From Petralouisia muris (GTDB taxonomy: Bacteria; Bacillota; Clostridia; Lachnospirales; Lachnospiraceae), in assembly GCF_004793545.1 (NCBI RefSeq), contig NZ_SRYA01000004.1:93686-157685 (forward strand): 64,000 nucleotides of DNA, in the 5' to 3' direction. Numbering within the stretch: position 1 is the first letter of the stretch; the number at the start of each line of letters is the position of its first letter. The position numbers and the translations under genes were made by a program. The notes beneath the pieces are model-generated. The model saw only the letters and a list, made by a program, of their open reading frames with translations. It did no database searches and was not told where the DNA came from. Of the stretch, positions 46,119 to 54,450 are shown piece by piece.

Positions 46119-46795
46119 ATGTTAAAATTTATTGAAAATCCACTACCTGCATTCCGTTCTTGCTTTTTAAGAACCAGAGCCTACGAATGGTTCCTTGTTA
46201 TTGTTTCTGCTCTGTTAGTCCGATATGACTCTTTAGGCGTTACATCTTTTGTTCGGGCGCTTTCATTGGATCGGTGTTTTCTCAACCGTTCCACTACTCA
46301 TGGAACTGAAGTGACTTAATGAATCCGCCGTTTGCCGCCTCCATGCCATTGCCAGGGCCAAGGCGAATTGCGCCGCCTATGCAAAGCCTGAGAAGAAGCC
46401 CGACCCGCGCCGTGGCCGTCCCTGTAAGAAAGGGAAATCCATCAAGGCAATGGACCTCTTTGAATCCCGCAGGCATGACTTCATAGCATCCACTGTATTT
46501 ATGTGCGGCAAAGAACAGAAAGCGGAATGTCTCTCACTCAATCCGCTCTGGGTCGTCATATTATGCCGGGAACTGCAGTTTGCTCTTGTCAAATATGGCA
46601 ATGTGACCACAATCCTGTCCACCGCCGATCTGGAGCTCGCGCCAACACTTGTCATTGAGACGTATGCGCATCGCTTTAAAATTGAACGAATGTTCCGTGA
46701 AATGAAACAACAAATCCATGGATTCTCCTATCATTTTTGGAATTCAAAAATTCCGAAGCTCAACAAGAATAAAATTATTGACCGCGGAAGCAATC
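46119..46795 (+). pseudogene. Degraded DDE transposase with internal deletion
   Basis: Begins at an ATG with AAGGAGG upstream (MLKFIENPLPAFRSCFLRTR), then loses its frame near 46270. It resumes as KPDPRRGRPCKKGKSIKAMD and ends IETYAHRFKIERMFREMKQQ followed by IHGFSYHFW. The last part, with its Glu in ERMFREMK, is the C-terminal DDE region. The central catalytic part is mostly deleted. It differs from the IS4-like remnant at 31.2 kb. Confidence 0.7.
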
Positions 46796-46823
46796 GAGCG
46801 TTTTGTCCTCTGTTCTGAAATCT

Positions 46824-47359
46824 CTATGGGATTTCTTTTATCACATCACCGGAAAGTTCTATAATTGTATGTTTGTCAAACGCCCCAATCATCCCTTCCT
46901 GCTGCTGTTTATCAAGTCTCTTTAAAATATCCTGATACTCTGCTTGCAGTTCTTCCAGCCTCTGCTCGATACTATTATACACCTTAAACTCCTTCTCATG
47001 TGAAAAAATATAAAACGGAATTAACAGCAATAAGTTTTTTGAAAAAATATCTTCCAAAGAATATTCCTGTACCTTCATAATTGGGACATCATACTCTACA
47101 TTTCCGCCCATCCGGCAGGCTGCTCTTACATTCAAGATGGTATTTCTTCTTTCTCTTTCCATATATGATGAAATTAGTGTCTGTTATTCTTTCCTGGCCC
47201 GCTGCATCCTGTTGGTCAATAAAATGCTCATTGGAATGAAACTCTATTTTTTCATTCCCTGTATAACCCTCCCCAAAATATCTCATTGATTACTGGGATG
47301 ATCATCTGCCGGCAATCATTTAAGATGGTTCGGAATGCTCCATCATATATATTTCCCAT
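46824..47359 (-). pseudogene. Frameshifted Rpn-like PD-(D/E)XK nuclease/transposase gene
   Basis: From the ATG at 47359 the frame reads MGNIYDGAFRTILNDCRQMI, breaks by one T near 47280, continues FGEGYTGNEKIEFHSNEHF and TDTNFIIYGKRKKKYHLEC, breaks again near 47110, and ends with a long helical tail (RLEELQAEYQDILKRLDK). This is the Rpn/TIGR01784 family of recombination-promoting nucleases, with D and ExC-type catalytic residues around TDTNF and YHLEC. It is inactivated by at least two frameshifts. Confidence 0.75.
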
Positions 47360-47514
47360 ATACAATCCTCCGTATTTTTTGTCAGTTAAACGCTATGAAT
47401 CCTCTCTTTTGGATTTCAAAATACTTCTAATGTCAGTATAACATGTTTATTTATTACACTCAATATTTCCTCATTTCTAATTGCGAAACATTTTCCTGCT
47501 TTTCTAAATTTAAA

Positions 47515-47690
47515 CCGGCAGACTATCCCTCAAGCAGAGCACGCCCCAGCCCGTTGATGTCAAGTAATTGTCACGAACTTTTTCACTTTTTTTCAAGTCA
47601 AAAGCCTGCAAACCCGCATAACTCCGTTGGGCTGATGATAAATAGTTGCTAAGTCACTCCAAAATTGATGGGAAGTTATTGCTAAGTTGT
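47515..47690. repeat. Interspersed ~177-bp repeat, copy R1
   Basis: Shares its whole length with R2 (49310) and R3 (52711). Each copy has an edge of the type CCGGCAGACTATCCCT, a core TTGATGTCAAGTAATTGTC, and two further imperfect copies of that core ending GCTAAGT. The repeated short units look like recombinase or transposase binding sites. R1 separates the nuclease scar from the AbiE-like pair. The flank 47360-47514 is AT-rich without a gene. Confidence 0.85.
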
Positions 47691-47772
47691 TTTTATATTT
47701 ATCTTATAATGTAAAAGATACCAGAATTATATCTGTCTGGCATCTTTATATTTCCTACCCATATCCTAAAAT

Positions 47773-48507
47773 TTATCTTGATTTTTCCTTAGTCGGAGTT
47801 TCTATTCTCTTTTGATGTTCCAATTTACATATTACATCACTTACCCGACTGTATACATCAAGAAAGTCGGGTTTATTTTTTATACCCTTCATTTTATTAT
47901 AAGCTTCACCCAACTTGGCGGTCTGAGTTTTATATGCTTCAAAATCCCCCAATTCCCTACCTGTTTCAGTCCATATTTGATGCAATTTATCCATATCAAT
48001 TTTTGTAATATAAGACATCACATAAATATCCAATACATCCTTTATTCTTCTACATACGCTTTCTCCTGAAATTGCATATAATTTATCAGACAGCATTTTG
48101 GATAAACTTGCTCCTGTAATAGATATTCCATTCACATAGGAAATGTAAGGCCTGCAAAATCGGTTCTGCCTGACGCTCAAATCAATACTTGCAATCTTTT
48201 CTCCAAATTCATTGATAATTCTAAAACCTGCAGACTTTCTTTCAGCGAATGTTCTATTGGCTTGGACATCTAAGGAAGAATCCACTTCTTTTACTGCGTT
48301 TCTTAATGCTATTTCCATTTCCTCCATAGTCGGAAATTCACCAATCCAATCTCCATCTATATCTCTAGTTGCTCTTTCAACTTTTGATGGATTATTGTCC
48401 CTGATTGCAAGATTAAGAACCATCGCGCCTTTAAACACAATCGGCACACCTGCATTTGACAATTCTTCCATCACCCTGTATAAAAATTCCATTAAATCCA
48501 AACACAT
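47773..48507 (-). CDS. AbiEii-like nucleotidyltransferase toxin
   Basis: About 244 residues with a nucleotidyltransferase fold: VPIVFKGAMVLNLAI followed by RATRDIDGDWIG supplies the GG/KG-type loop and the DxD metal site. The C-terminal region is helical. It lies next to a gene resembling an AbiEi antitoxin, so this is probably a type IV toxin-antitoxin or abortive-infection pair. The start is put at the ATG at 48507, four bases from the partner stop, which implies coupled translation. A housekeeping NTase role is less likely given the setting between repeats. Confidence 0.75.
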   Translation of the reverse strand: MCLDLMEFLYRVMEELSNAGVPIVFKGAMVLNLAIRDNNPSKVERATRDIDGDWIGEFPTMEEMEIALRNAVKEVDSSLDVQANRTFAERKSAGFRIINEFGEKIASIDLSVRQNRFCRPYISYVNGISITGASLSKMLSDKLYAISGESVCRRIKDVLDIYVMSYITKIDMDKLHQIWTETGRELGDFEAYKTQTAKLGEAYNKMKGIKNKPDFLDVYSRVSDVICKLEHQKRIETPTKEKSR

Positions 48508-48510
48508 CAC

Positions 48511-48921
48511 CTACTCTTCATAATATTCAACCGCCCATGCCTTATATTTCTCAAACCTCGACCGCAAATGTTCTGGCACTTCAAGCCCATCAAAACTCTC
48601 ATTGTGTGCGTCATAATAATTTGCCAAACTCTCCATGATAATCTGCTCATCCCCATTTTGCTCTAAAAGGTCAATGATAGTCTGATTTACAGTAGTACAT
48701 AATAGCCCGTTTCGTTCTTCACACACAAGAGTCTCAAGAGATGGCACTAAAATCTGTTCCGTCCCATCTATATTTTGCTTTTTATTGACGAATATCTGTG
48801 CTGCTGATCTATATCCGCCATTTGTCAGACCCAAAAAATCTGCCGCCGTGTCAAAAGCAAGTACACATTCCACATCTGCTAATAAATTTCTTAATTGGTC
48901 ATTATATGTAATAACTGCCAT
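48511..48921 (-). CDS. AbiEi-like antitoxin, short form
   Basis: 136 residues. VLAFDTAADFLGLTNGGYRS and a C-terminal part with VNQTIIDLLEQNGDEQIIME resemble the body of AbiEi antitoxins. The N-terminal winged helix of longer AbiEi proteins is not evident. It is directly upstream of the AbiEii-like toxin gene with almost no gap, the usual antitoxin-first order. The pair would block phage growth by abortive infection or stabilise the island. Assignment depends partly on the partner. Confidence 0.65.
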   Translation of the reverse strand: MAVITYNDQLRNLLADVECVLAFDTAADFLGLTNGGYRSAAQIFVNKKQNIDGTEQILVPSLETLVCEERNGLLCTTVNQTIIDLLEQNGDEQIIMESLANYYDAHNESFDGLEVPEHLRSRFEKYKAWAVEYYEE

Positions 48922-49309
48922 TTATGCAGCCTCCTTCCTAAATTATATTGTATACTATAAATACTTTTCCATATAAAGGCAATATTAAAAAATATTATTG
49001 TAATATCTAAATTAATACCCTCTAGGGCACGCATGCCATTCGGCGTGTCATAAAGTATATCTTATTGAACTACTAATGTTCAATAAATGTAAGATATTTT
49101 AATACCATAACTATTATACCTTCAATTACTGAAAATTCCTACATATTTTATATACATCAAAAAAATTTTTTCACAAGAAACAAAAAACATAATAAATAAT
49201 AAGGTATATATCATTTCATTCCAAAAAACAGGAAAAGAAAGTATCATCGCCTCACATGATACTTCCTTTCCATTCTTAGTTTCAAACCTTTTATCTGGCG
49301 TCTCACCTC
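48922..49309. other. AT-rich non-coding spacer with two hairpins
   Basis: No gene is seen. An inverted repeat at 49059-49095 (ATCTTATTGAAC / GTTCAATAAATGTAAGAT) and another at 49231-49271 (GGAAAAGAAAGTATCAT / ATGATACTTCCTTTCC) may be terminators for the leftward RhuM-like gene. The stretch ends at repeat copy R2. Confidence 0.4.
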
Positions 49310-49483
49310 GACAGACTATCCCGCAGACAGAGTATGCCCCAACCCGTTGATGTCAAGTAATTGTCACGAACTTTTTTCACTTTTTTAGCGGCCAAAAGTC
49401 CGCAAATCCGCATAACTCCGTTAGGATGATGGGAAATTATTGCTAAGTACAGTAAAAATTGATGGGAAGTTATTGCTAAGTTG
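49310..49483. repeat. Interspersed ~177-bp repeat, copy R2
   Basis: Same orientation and extent as R1 and R3. The two GATGGGAA.TTATTGCTAAGT units at its right end are nearly identical to each other here. It separates the AbiE-like pair from the RhuM-like gene. Confidence 0.85.
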
Positions 49484-49503
49484 TTTTCAAAACTAAAATC
49501 TTC

Positions 49504-50517
49504 CTACCCTCCATTTTCAATTCCCAACAATAATTTATCAAAATCACTTTGATACAACCCATCCTGAATAACTCTATACTTTTCAAATTCACTTTCTGCA
49601 AAACTTTTGGCAATTTCAGCAGATACCTTTCCTTTATTTCTCAATATTTCTTCCTCATTGAATTCAAGAAATATATCCAGTCTTTTCGCCCAATCTTCCA
49701 TTGTCATGGGAATCTTCCGCCTCGCCTGTCTTTCTGCATAATCAAGATACATAGTAACAAACTGGTTTAAATCCTGCAATTCTTCACTCGTCAAATAATT
49801 TTTTGCGATACTTACATCTGCTTTCACTATTTTACTCGTTGGGGCATTTTTCCAGGAGGTCAATCCCATATGCTCTTTTCTATGGTCTGCACGCTCTACA
49901 ATTACTTCTGCAGCCGTATGTTGATGGACTGCATAATGCAGCTTGTTCTGCACCATAGCAAAAAAAACTTTTGAAGTAGCCGCCATAGGCGAATAGTCCA
50001 CTGCAGTCGCATAGATATCTGTTATCTTTTGATAAAACTTTCGCTCACTTGCGCGAATCTCCCTGATTTCATCAAGTAAATGCTCAAAATATTCCTCATC
50101 AAATATCTGACCATTTTCAAGACGCTTTTTATCCAGCACATATCCTTGGACAGTAAAAGTTTTCAACACTTTCGTTGCCCACTGCCTGAATTGGGTTGCA
50201 CGAATCGAATTAATTCTATAACCCACAGAGATAATCGCATCAAGATTATAAAATTTCATCCTATATTTTTTACCATCAGAAGCAGTTGCCGAGGATTTCT
50301 CGGTAACTGCTTCTGGACTCAGCTCTCCACTGGCAAAAATATTTTTCAAATGTAAGCTAATATTATCTGTTGAGCAGTCGAAAAGCTGAGCCATACTCTT
50401 TTGTGTCAGCCACACATCTTCATCATGAATCCTGACCTCTATACCATCTTCCCCATTGTGTTTTGTAAATACAAGAAAATCAACAGTACTGTTTCTAATC
50501 TGAATTTTTTTGTCCAT
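49504..50517 (-). CDS. RhuM-family protein
   Basis: 337 residues matching the virulence RhuM family, which is widespread on genomic islands and often found near Fic or restriction genes. Visible features are an N-terminal DNA-binding-like part (DVWLTQKSMAQLFDCS, then ISLHLKNIFASGEL) and the family block FYNLDAIISVGYRINSIRAT with FRQWATKVLK. A long C-terminal part includes YLDYAERQARRKIPMTMEDW. The biochemical role is not established; a link to defence or phage regulation is likely from its distribution. Repeat R2 begins right after it. Confidence 0.88.
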   Translation of the reverse strand: MDKKIQIRNSTVDFLVFTKHNGEDGIEVRIHDEDVWLTQKSMAQLFDCSTDNISLHLKNIFASGELSPEAVTEKSSATASDGKKYRMKFYNLDAIISVGYRINSIRATQFRQWATKVLKTFTVQGYVLDKKRLENGQIFDEEYFEHLLDEIREIRASERKFYQKITDIYATAVDYSPMAATSKVFFAMVQNKLHYAVHQHTAAEVIVERADHRKEHMGLTSWKNAPTSKIVKADVSIAKNYLTSEELQDLNQFVTMYLDYAERQARRKIPMTMEDWAKRLDIFLEFNEEEILRNKGKVSAEIAKSFAESEFEKYRVIQDGLYQSDFDKLLLGIENGG

Positions 50518-50792
50518 AAAATCACCTATCCTTATTATGGCAGCTTTATTACTGCTATCTTAATCTTTCTAATCCATAAACTACTTATATCGGAAATTTT
50601 CAATAATTTTCTGAACTGCATAAGGCTGCACATATTTAATACAGAAATCGCTAATATGTATCACACCTTCTTCGAGGGGTTCAGCCCACATTGCCGGATA
50701 GACCATAATTTTCTTTTAAATTCCTCTCTTTTTGACCGTAATAGAATCTTTTCTTCGTGCATTATCGGAATTAGTATAGCAGAAACTATTTA

Positions 50793-52550
50793 CTAAAATA
50801 ATTCTAAAAAGTCTTCATCCTTTACCCAAACATTATCTGGTATATATATTTCTCCTCTCTTCTGGATTTCTTTCAAGAAATTATCAATTTCTGTTTTCAT
50901 ATGCTCTGAATCCAATAGACAGATATTTTTCCTTATCCTTTTCCAAAGTGATTTGTATCGTATTGCTAAAAACTCTGCATTCTTCATCAACCAAACTAAA
51001 AACGGATGTTCTGCGTTCAATGCACATCTGTCCAAGTTATCCGCATTGGTTAATAGTTTGGTATTGTTATTGAAAGAATGGACAAATGTCATCGGCAAAA
51101 GCTCTTTTTCTGCCGCCAGGACAGGGGTTTTCCGTATTCCTGTTATAAAATATTCTATCGCTCCATTCCTGTTAAAATCCCAGCTTATTTCAAACTCTGT
51201 TTGCAATAATACCCTCTCAAAAATTTTCAGAAAATATAATCGGGGTTCATCATAATCATAAAATATATTCCAGAATCCTGTAACGGCTATTTCTTCTTTT
51301 CCAGATGACAAAGCCATTTTTTCTTTCATATCTTTGATACTCACTCCAGATCTACATTCCAACATTTCTTCAGCTTGTATACAAAACTCTGCATCATTGA
51401 GCAAGTCTGTAAATTTGCCGTATTCCATATTCCCATAATAAGATGGATACTGACACCCCAATCCGCTGCTAAAAATTTTTCTTCCCACTAATTCTATGTA
51501 ACCTGCCGCTTTCATTGGAAACCACCGCACATTCTCCCTGCATCCATTAATTCCCGCTCGGTCGGGAATTAATTTTTCTTCCACTGCAAGGCTATAATAG
51601 CCTTTTGTTCCTTTCATGGAAAAACGAATACCTTCACCGCTTTGGCAGCGCCTTGTACTCACCTCCATGCGGCCTCCTTTCAAAAAGCAAGAAAGAATTC
51701 CAATTCCAAACTTGCTTATGGGCATAAAATCATAATTTCTTTTATTATCATACTTTAATTTCTTAAACTCATCAGACTGATAATAAGAACGCCCAACCCT
51801 GAGGAAATAATTCATAATCGCCTGTTCATCCATACCAATCCCTGAATCATCTATCCTGAACCATTGATTTTCCTCTTTGTCACTCCAATCGCTTACTATT
51901 ATGTAGTTCTCTTCTTCCCAGTTCCATCTGTAATCCACCGCTCTTCTTGCCCTCACAGCATCTAATGCATTTTGCAGCAACTCTCTGATAAAGGTTACAT
52001 CCGCGCTGTATAAATCGTCTCCCATCAATAAATCTAAGACATTGTCTGCTTCCAGTGTTAAGCGATATTCTCCGGTCTGATATCCCCGCCTTTCTATATA
52101 TCTTTCAGCTTTCATGGGAATATTTATCGACTTCCACTTTGCATGACCGTATTGTTTTAATTTTAAACTACAGTTTTCCAGTTCTTCATCTACATAATCC
52201 AAGAAATTCATTATCGTATACTCATCTTGCATATCCTCACAGACGGCGCGATAGACCAGCGTTCTGTTTTCCTGCATCAACTTGAATCCATTTGATACCT
52301 GATACTTTTTCCATTCTGTCTCTGCTGATGGATTTCCGGTCGTACTTATTTTCTGAAATTCATATAAAACATGGGGCGCCCTACTCATATCAAAGTCCAG
52401 AACATCTGCCAGCCTAAGCAATATTGCACACAAAACGTGATCCGTTTCCAAAAATCCATCATACGGCAAATCGTCTTTGCAACCTTCGATCTTCTCTCTA
52501 AAACAGTGGCTTTTTAGTTCCTTTTCTCTTTGCTCTTTCGTATAACACAT
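50793..52550 (-). CDS. Hsp90-fold ATPase protein with truncated N-terminal HD-like region
   Basis: 585 residues. Residues ~40-55 (LLRLADVLDFDMSRAP) look like the end of an HD phosphohydrolase domain. A GHKL/Hsp90-type ATPase follows: FIRELLQNALDAVRAR (N-box), IDDSGIGMDE (G1) and FGIGILSCFLKGG (G2). The C-terminal ~230 residues are unassigned. Similar HD plus Hsp90-fold proteins have about 850 residues and occur in defence islands. In-frame codons before the ATG (IIRHS) still look like coding sequence and a stop precedes them, so the 5' end has been lost. The ribosome-binding site is weak. It is probably a truncated gene, though the ATPase is whole. Confidence 0.7.
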   Translation of the reverse strand: MCYTKEQREKELKSHCFREKIEGCKDDLPYDGFLETDHVLCAILLRLADVLDFDMSRAPHVLYEFQKISTTGNPSAETEWKKYQVSNGFKLMQENRTLVYRAVCEDMQDEYTIMNFLDYVDEELENCSLKLKQYGHAKWKSINIPMKAERYIERRGYQTGEYRLTLEADNVLDLLMGDDLYSADVTFIRELLQNALDAVRARRAVDYRWNWEEENYIIVSDWSDKEENQWFRIDDSGIGMDEQAIMNYFLRVGRSYYQSDEFKKLKYDNKRNYDFMPISKFGIGILSCFLKGGRMEVSTRRCQSGEGIRFSMKGTKGYYSLAVEEKLIPDRAGINGCRENVRWFPMKAAGYIELVGRKIFSSGLGCQYPSYYGNMEYGKFTDLLNDAEFCIQAEEMLECRSGVSIKDMKEKMALSSGKEEIAVTGFWNIFYDYDEPRLYFLKIFERVLLQTEFEISWDFNRNGAIEYFITGIRKTPVLAAEKELLPMTFVHSFNNNTKLLTNADNLDRCALNAEHPFLVWLMKNAEFLAIRYKSLWKRIRKNICLLDSEHMKTEIDNFLKEIQKRGEIYIPDNVWVKDEDFLELF

Positions 52551-52635
52551 ACTATGTCTAATGATATATCCTGCCTACCCCATCCGTACATCTCATAGAA
52601 AAAATGTGTGAAATACAACACTCCCTATAATAACT

Positions 52636-52681
52636 ATATAGATCCAACAAATCTCAAATCCCAAGCTTTGTTGGACCTATA
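52636..52681. terminator. Inverted repeat downstream of the recombinases
   Basis: TATAGATCCAACAA pairs with TTGTTGGACCTATA across a 17-base loop. It lies between R3 and the truncated ATPase gene and may end transcription from the recombinase operon, although the T-run is poor. Confidence 0.45.
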
Positions 52682-52710
52682 TGTCATTTTTCTTTGGAAC
52701 ATAAATTACC

Positions 52711-52886
52711 CCGGCAAACTATCCCTCAGACACAGCACACCCCAGCCCGTTGATGTCAAGTTATTGTCACGAACTTTTTTCTCTTTTTTTCAAGTCCAAA
52801 GTCTGCTAATCCGCATATCTTCGTTGGGCTGATGATAAATAGTTGCTAAGTCACCCGAAAATTGATGGGAAATAATTGCTAAGTTG
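52711..52886. repeat. Interspersed ~177-bp repeat, copy R3
   Basis: Same structure as R1 and R2. Its right end overlaps the last two codons and the stop of the first serine recombinase gene (52879-52886), so the repeat edge defines the end of that gene. The left edge is extended by ATTACCCCGGCA, a motif also found at 59604. Confidence 0.85.
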
Positions 52887-54450
52887 ATTTTGCCTGACTG
52901 ATCCCCTGATCCACACTGAAGTTCCACTCTATCTCAACCCGCTTATCCTTATAAGCATATACCTTTTTAATAAAAGTATCAACCACATCCTGCGTCAATT
53001 TGTCAATGTGCGAATACCTGATTATCTGCTTCATATCTTCTTCTGTCTTTTGATATTCTGCTTCCATTACTGCCAACTTCCCAGTTATTTCTTCAATCTT
53101 TACAGATAATAAGGCAATTTGCTCTGAAATCTCATTAGAATCATTCTGATAAGCTTCTTTCGTAAGACCACTTAAAGCGTACCTCTCATACAGACTATCT
53201 TTCCTTTCTCTTGCCTGTTTCATTTCTGACTGATATTTTTCCAGTTTTTTCTTTAACGATGCTATTCCAGCCTTCTGAAACGAAGTAAGGCTCTGACTTT
53301 GCTTTACAGCATCGCCACGAAGCATCAACTCTTTATTCAACATAAACAAAACCGTTTCTTCTAATATATCAGCACTAATATAAGTACAACACTCAGGAAT
53401 CTGCAATAATGCGTGTTTTCTGCACTCAAATCTCCTGTACCGATTCTTTCCTGTAAGTGGCTTATAATTCAAAGAATAGCCGCACCCACCACAATATAGT
53501 TTTCCTGTAAGCGGATGTTTCTCTCGATTCCGTTTTGTGGAATAATCCGGTCTGAATAAAGATAGCTGCATAAATATCTCCTCCGAAATCAGAGCTTCGT
53601 GATGATCCTTAATTACTTTCCAATCCTCCATCGGAACAGAAACACCATTTTTACTGCCAACTGACTTTCTTACAGATTTTCCGTATGCCATTTCTCCAAG
53701 ATAGAATCGGTTATTCAACATTCTTCTAACAGAATTTTCACTCCATGAATGTACTTTTCCATCTGTATATTCTTTATCCGGCTTACGCATCTGCATAATC
53801 GTAGGTACATTTTCCTCATGAAGCTGTCTCGCAATCTGTGTACTACTTTTTCCCTGCATGGCAAGAGAAAAGATATATCGTACAATAACAGCTTCGCTTT
53901 CATTTACCACAACAGCATTTTTTACTTCTTTGCTTTTTTCATAGCCAAATGGAACCTGTCCAAAAACATACTCCCCATTTGCACATTTATTTTCAAACGA
54001 AGCCTTTACCTTCACAGATACGTCCTTACTGTATAAATCATAAAGAAGTGTCTGAAAGGCTGTATCAATCTCTATGGTATTTCCATGATGTTCTCTGCTG
54101 TCATAGCGGTCATTAATCGAAATAAACCTTATTCCCATAAACGGAAATATCTGATTTAGATAAGTACCCATTTCAATATAATCTCTCGAAAAACGGGACA
54201 TGTCTTTTACTATAATACATCGAATTTTATTAGCCTTTACCTCCTTTAGCATTTTCTGCATCCCCGGTCTTTCCATATTGGTTCCGGAGTAGCCATCATC
54301 ACAAAACTCTACCACCTCATATTTGGATAGTTTAGAATCATGATGTATGTACTTGTATATCTGTTTTCTCTGATTACTAATACTGTTACTCTCATCCTTG
54401 TCGCCATCGTCCTCTATTGATAGGCGAAGATACATTGCCAAAGATTCCAT
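52879..54450 (-). CDS. Large serine recombinase 1
   Basis: 523 residues from the ATG at 54450, with GGGGTGA upstream. The catalytic domain starts MESLAMYLRLSIEDD with the nucleophile Ser in RLS, and continues with DDGYSGTNMERPGMQ and DMSRFSRDYIEMG. A recombinase domain follows (VPFGYEKSKEVKNAVV), then a zinc ribbon (CGGCGYSL...FECRKH) and a coiled coil. It would cut and rejoin DNA at attachment sites. The start overlaps the stop of recombinase 2 by one base, so the trio is translated together. The stop codon lies in repeat R3. Confidence 0.92.
   Translation of the reverse strand: MESLAMYLRLSIEDDGDKDESNSISNQRKQIYKYIHHDSKLSKYEVVEFCDDGYSGTNMERPGMQKMLKEVKANKIRCIIVKDMSRFSRDYIEMGTYLNQIFPFMGIRFISINDRYDSREHHGNTIEIDTAFQTLLYDLYSKDVSVKVKASFENKCANGEYVFGQVPFGYEKSKEVKNAVVVNESEAVIVRYIFSLAMQGKSSTQIARQLHEENVPTIMQMRKPDKEYTDGKVHSWSENSVRRMLNNRFYLGEMAYGKSVRKSVGSKNGVSVPMEDWKVIKDHHEALISEEIFMQLSLFRPDYSTKRNREKHPLTGKLYCGGCGYSLNYKPLTGKNRYRRFECRKHALLQIPECCTYISADILEETVLFMLNKELMLRGDAVKQSQSLTSFQKAGIASLKKKLEKYQSEMKQARERKDSLYERYALSGLTKEAYQNDSNEISEQIALLSVKIEEITGKLAVMEAEYQKTEEDMKQIIRYSHIDKLTQDVVDTFIKKVYAYKDKRVEIEWNFSVDQGISQAKST

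Noticed and set aside
47515..52886. R1-R3 as a CRISPR-like or integron array
   Set aside because: Only three copies of ~177 bases, spaced by kilobases of coding DNA with no short uniform spacers and no Cas or integron integrase gene.
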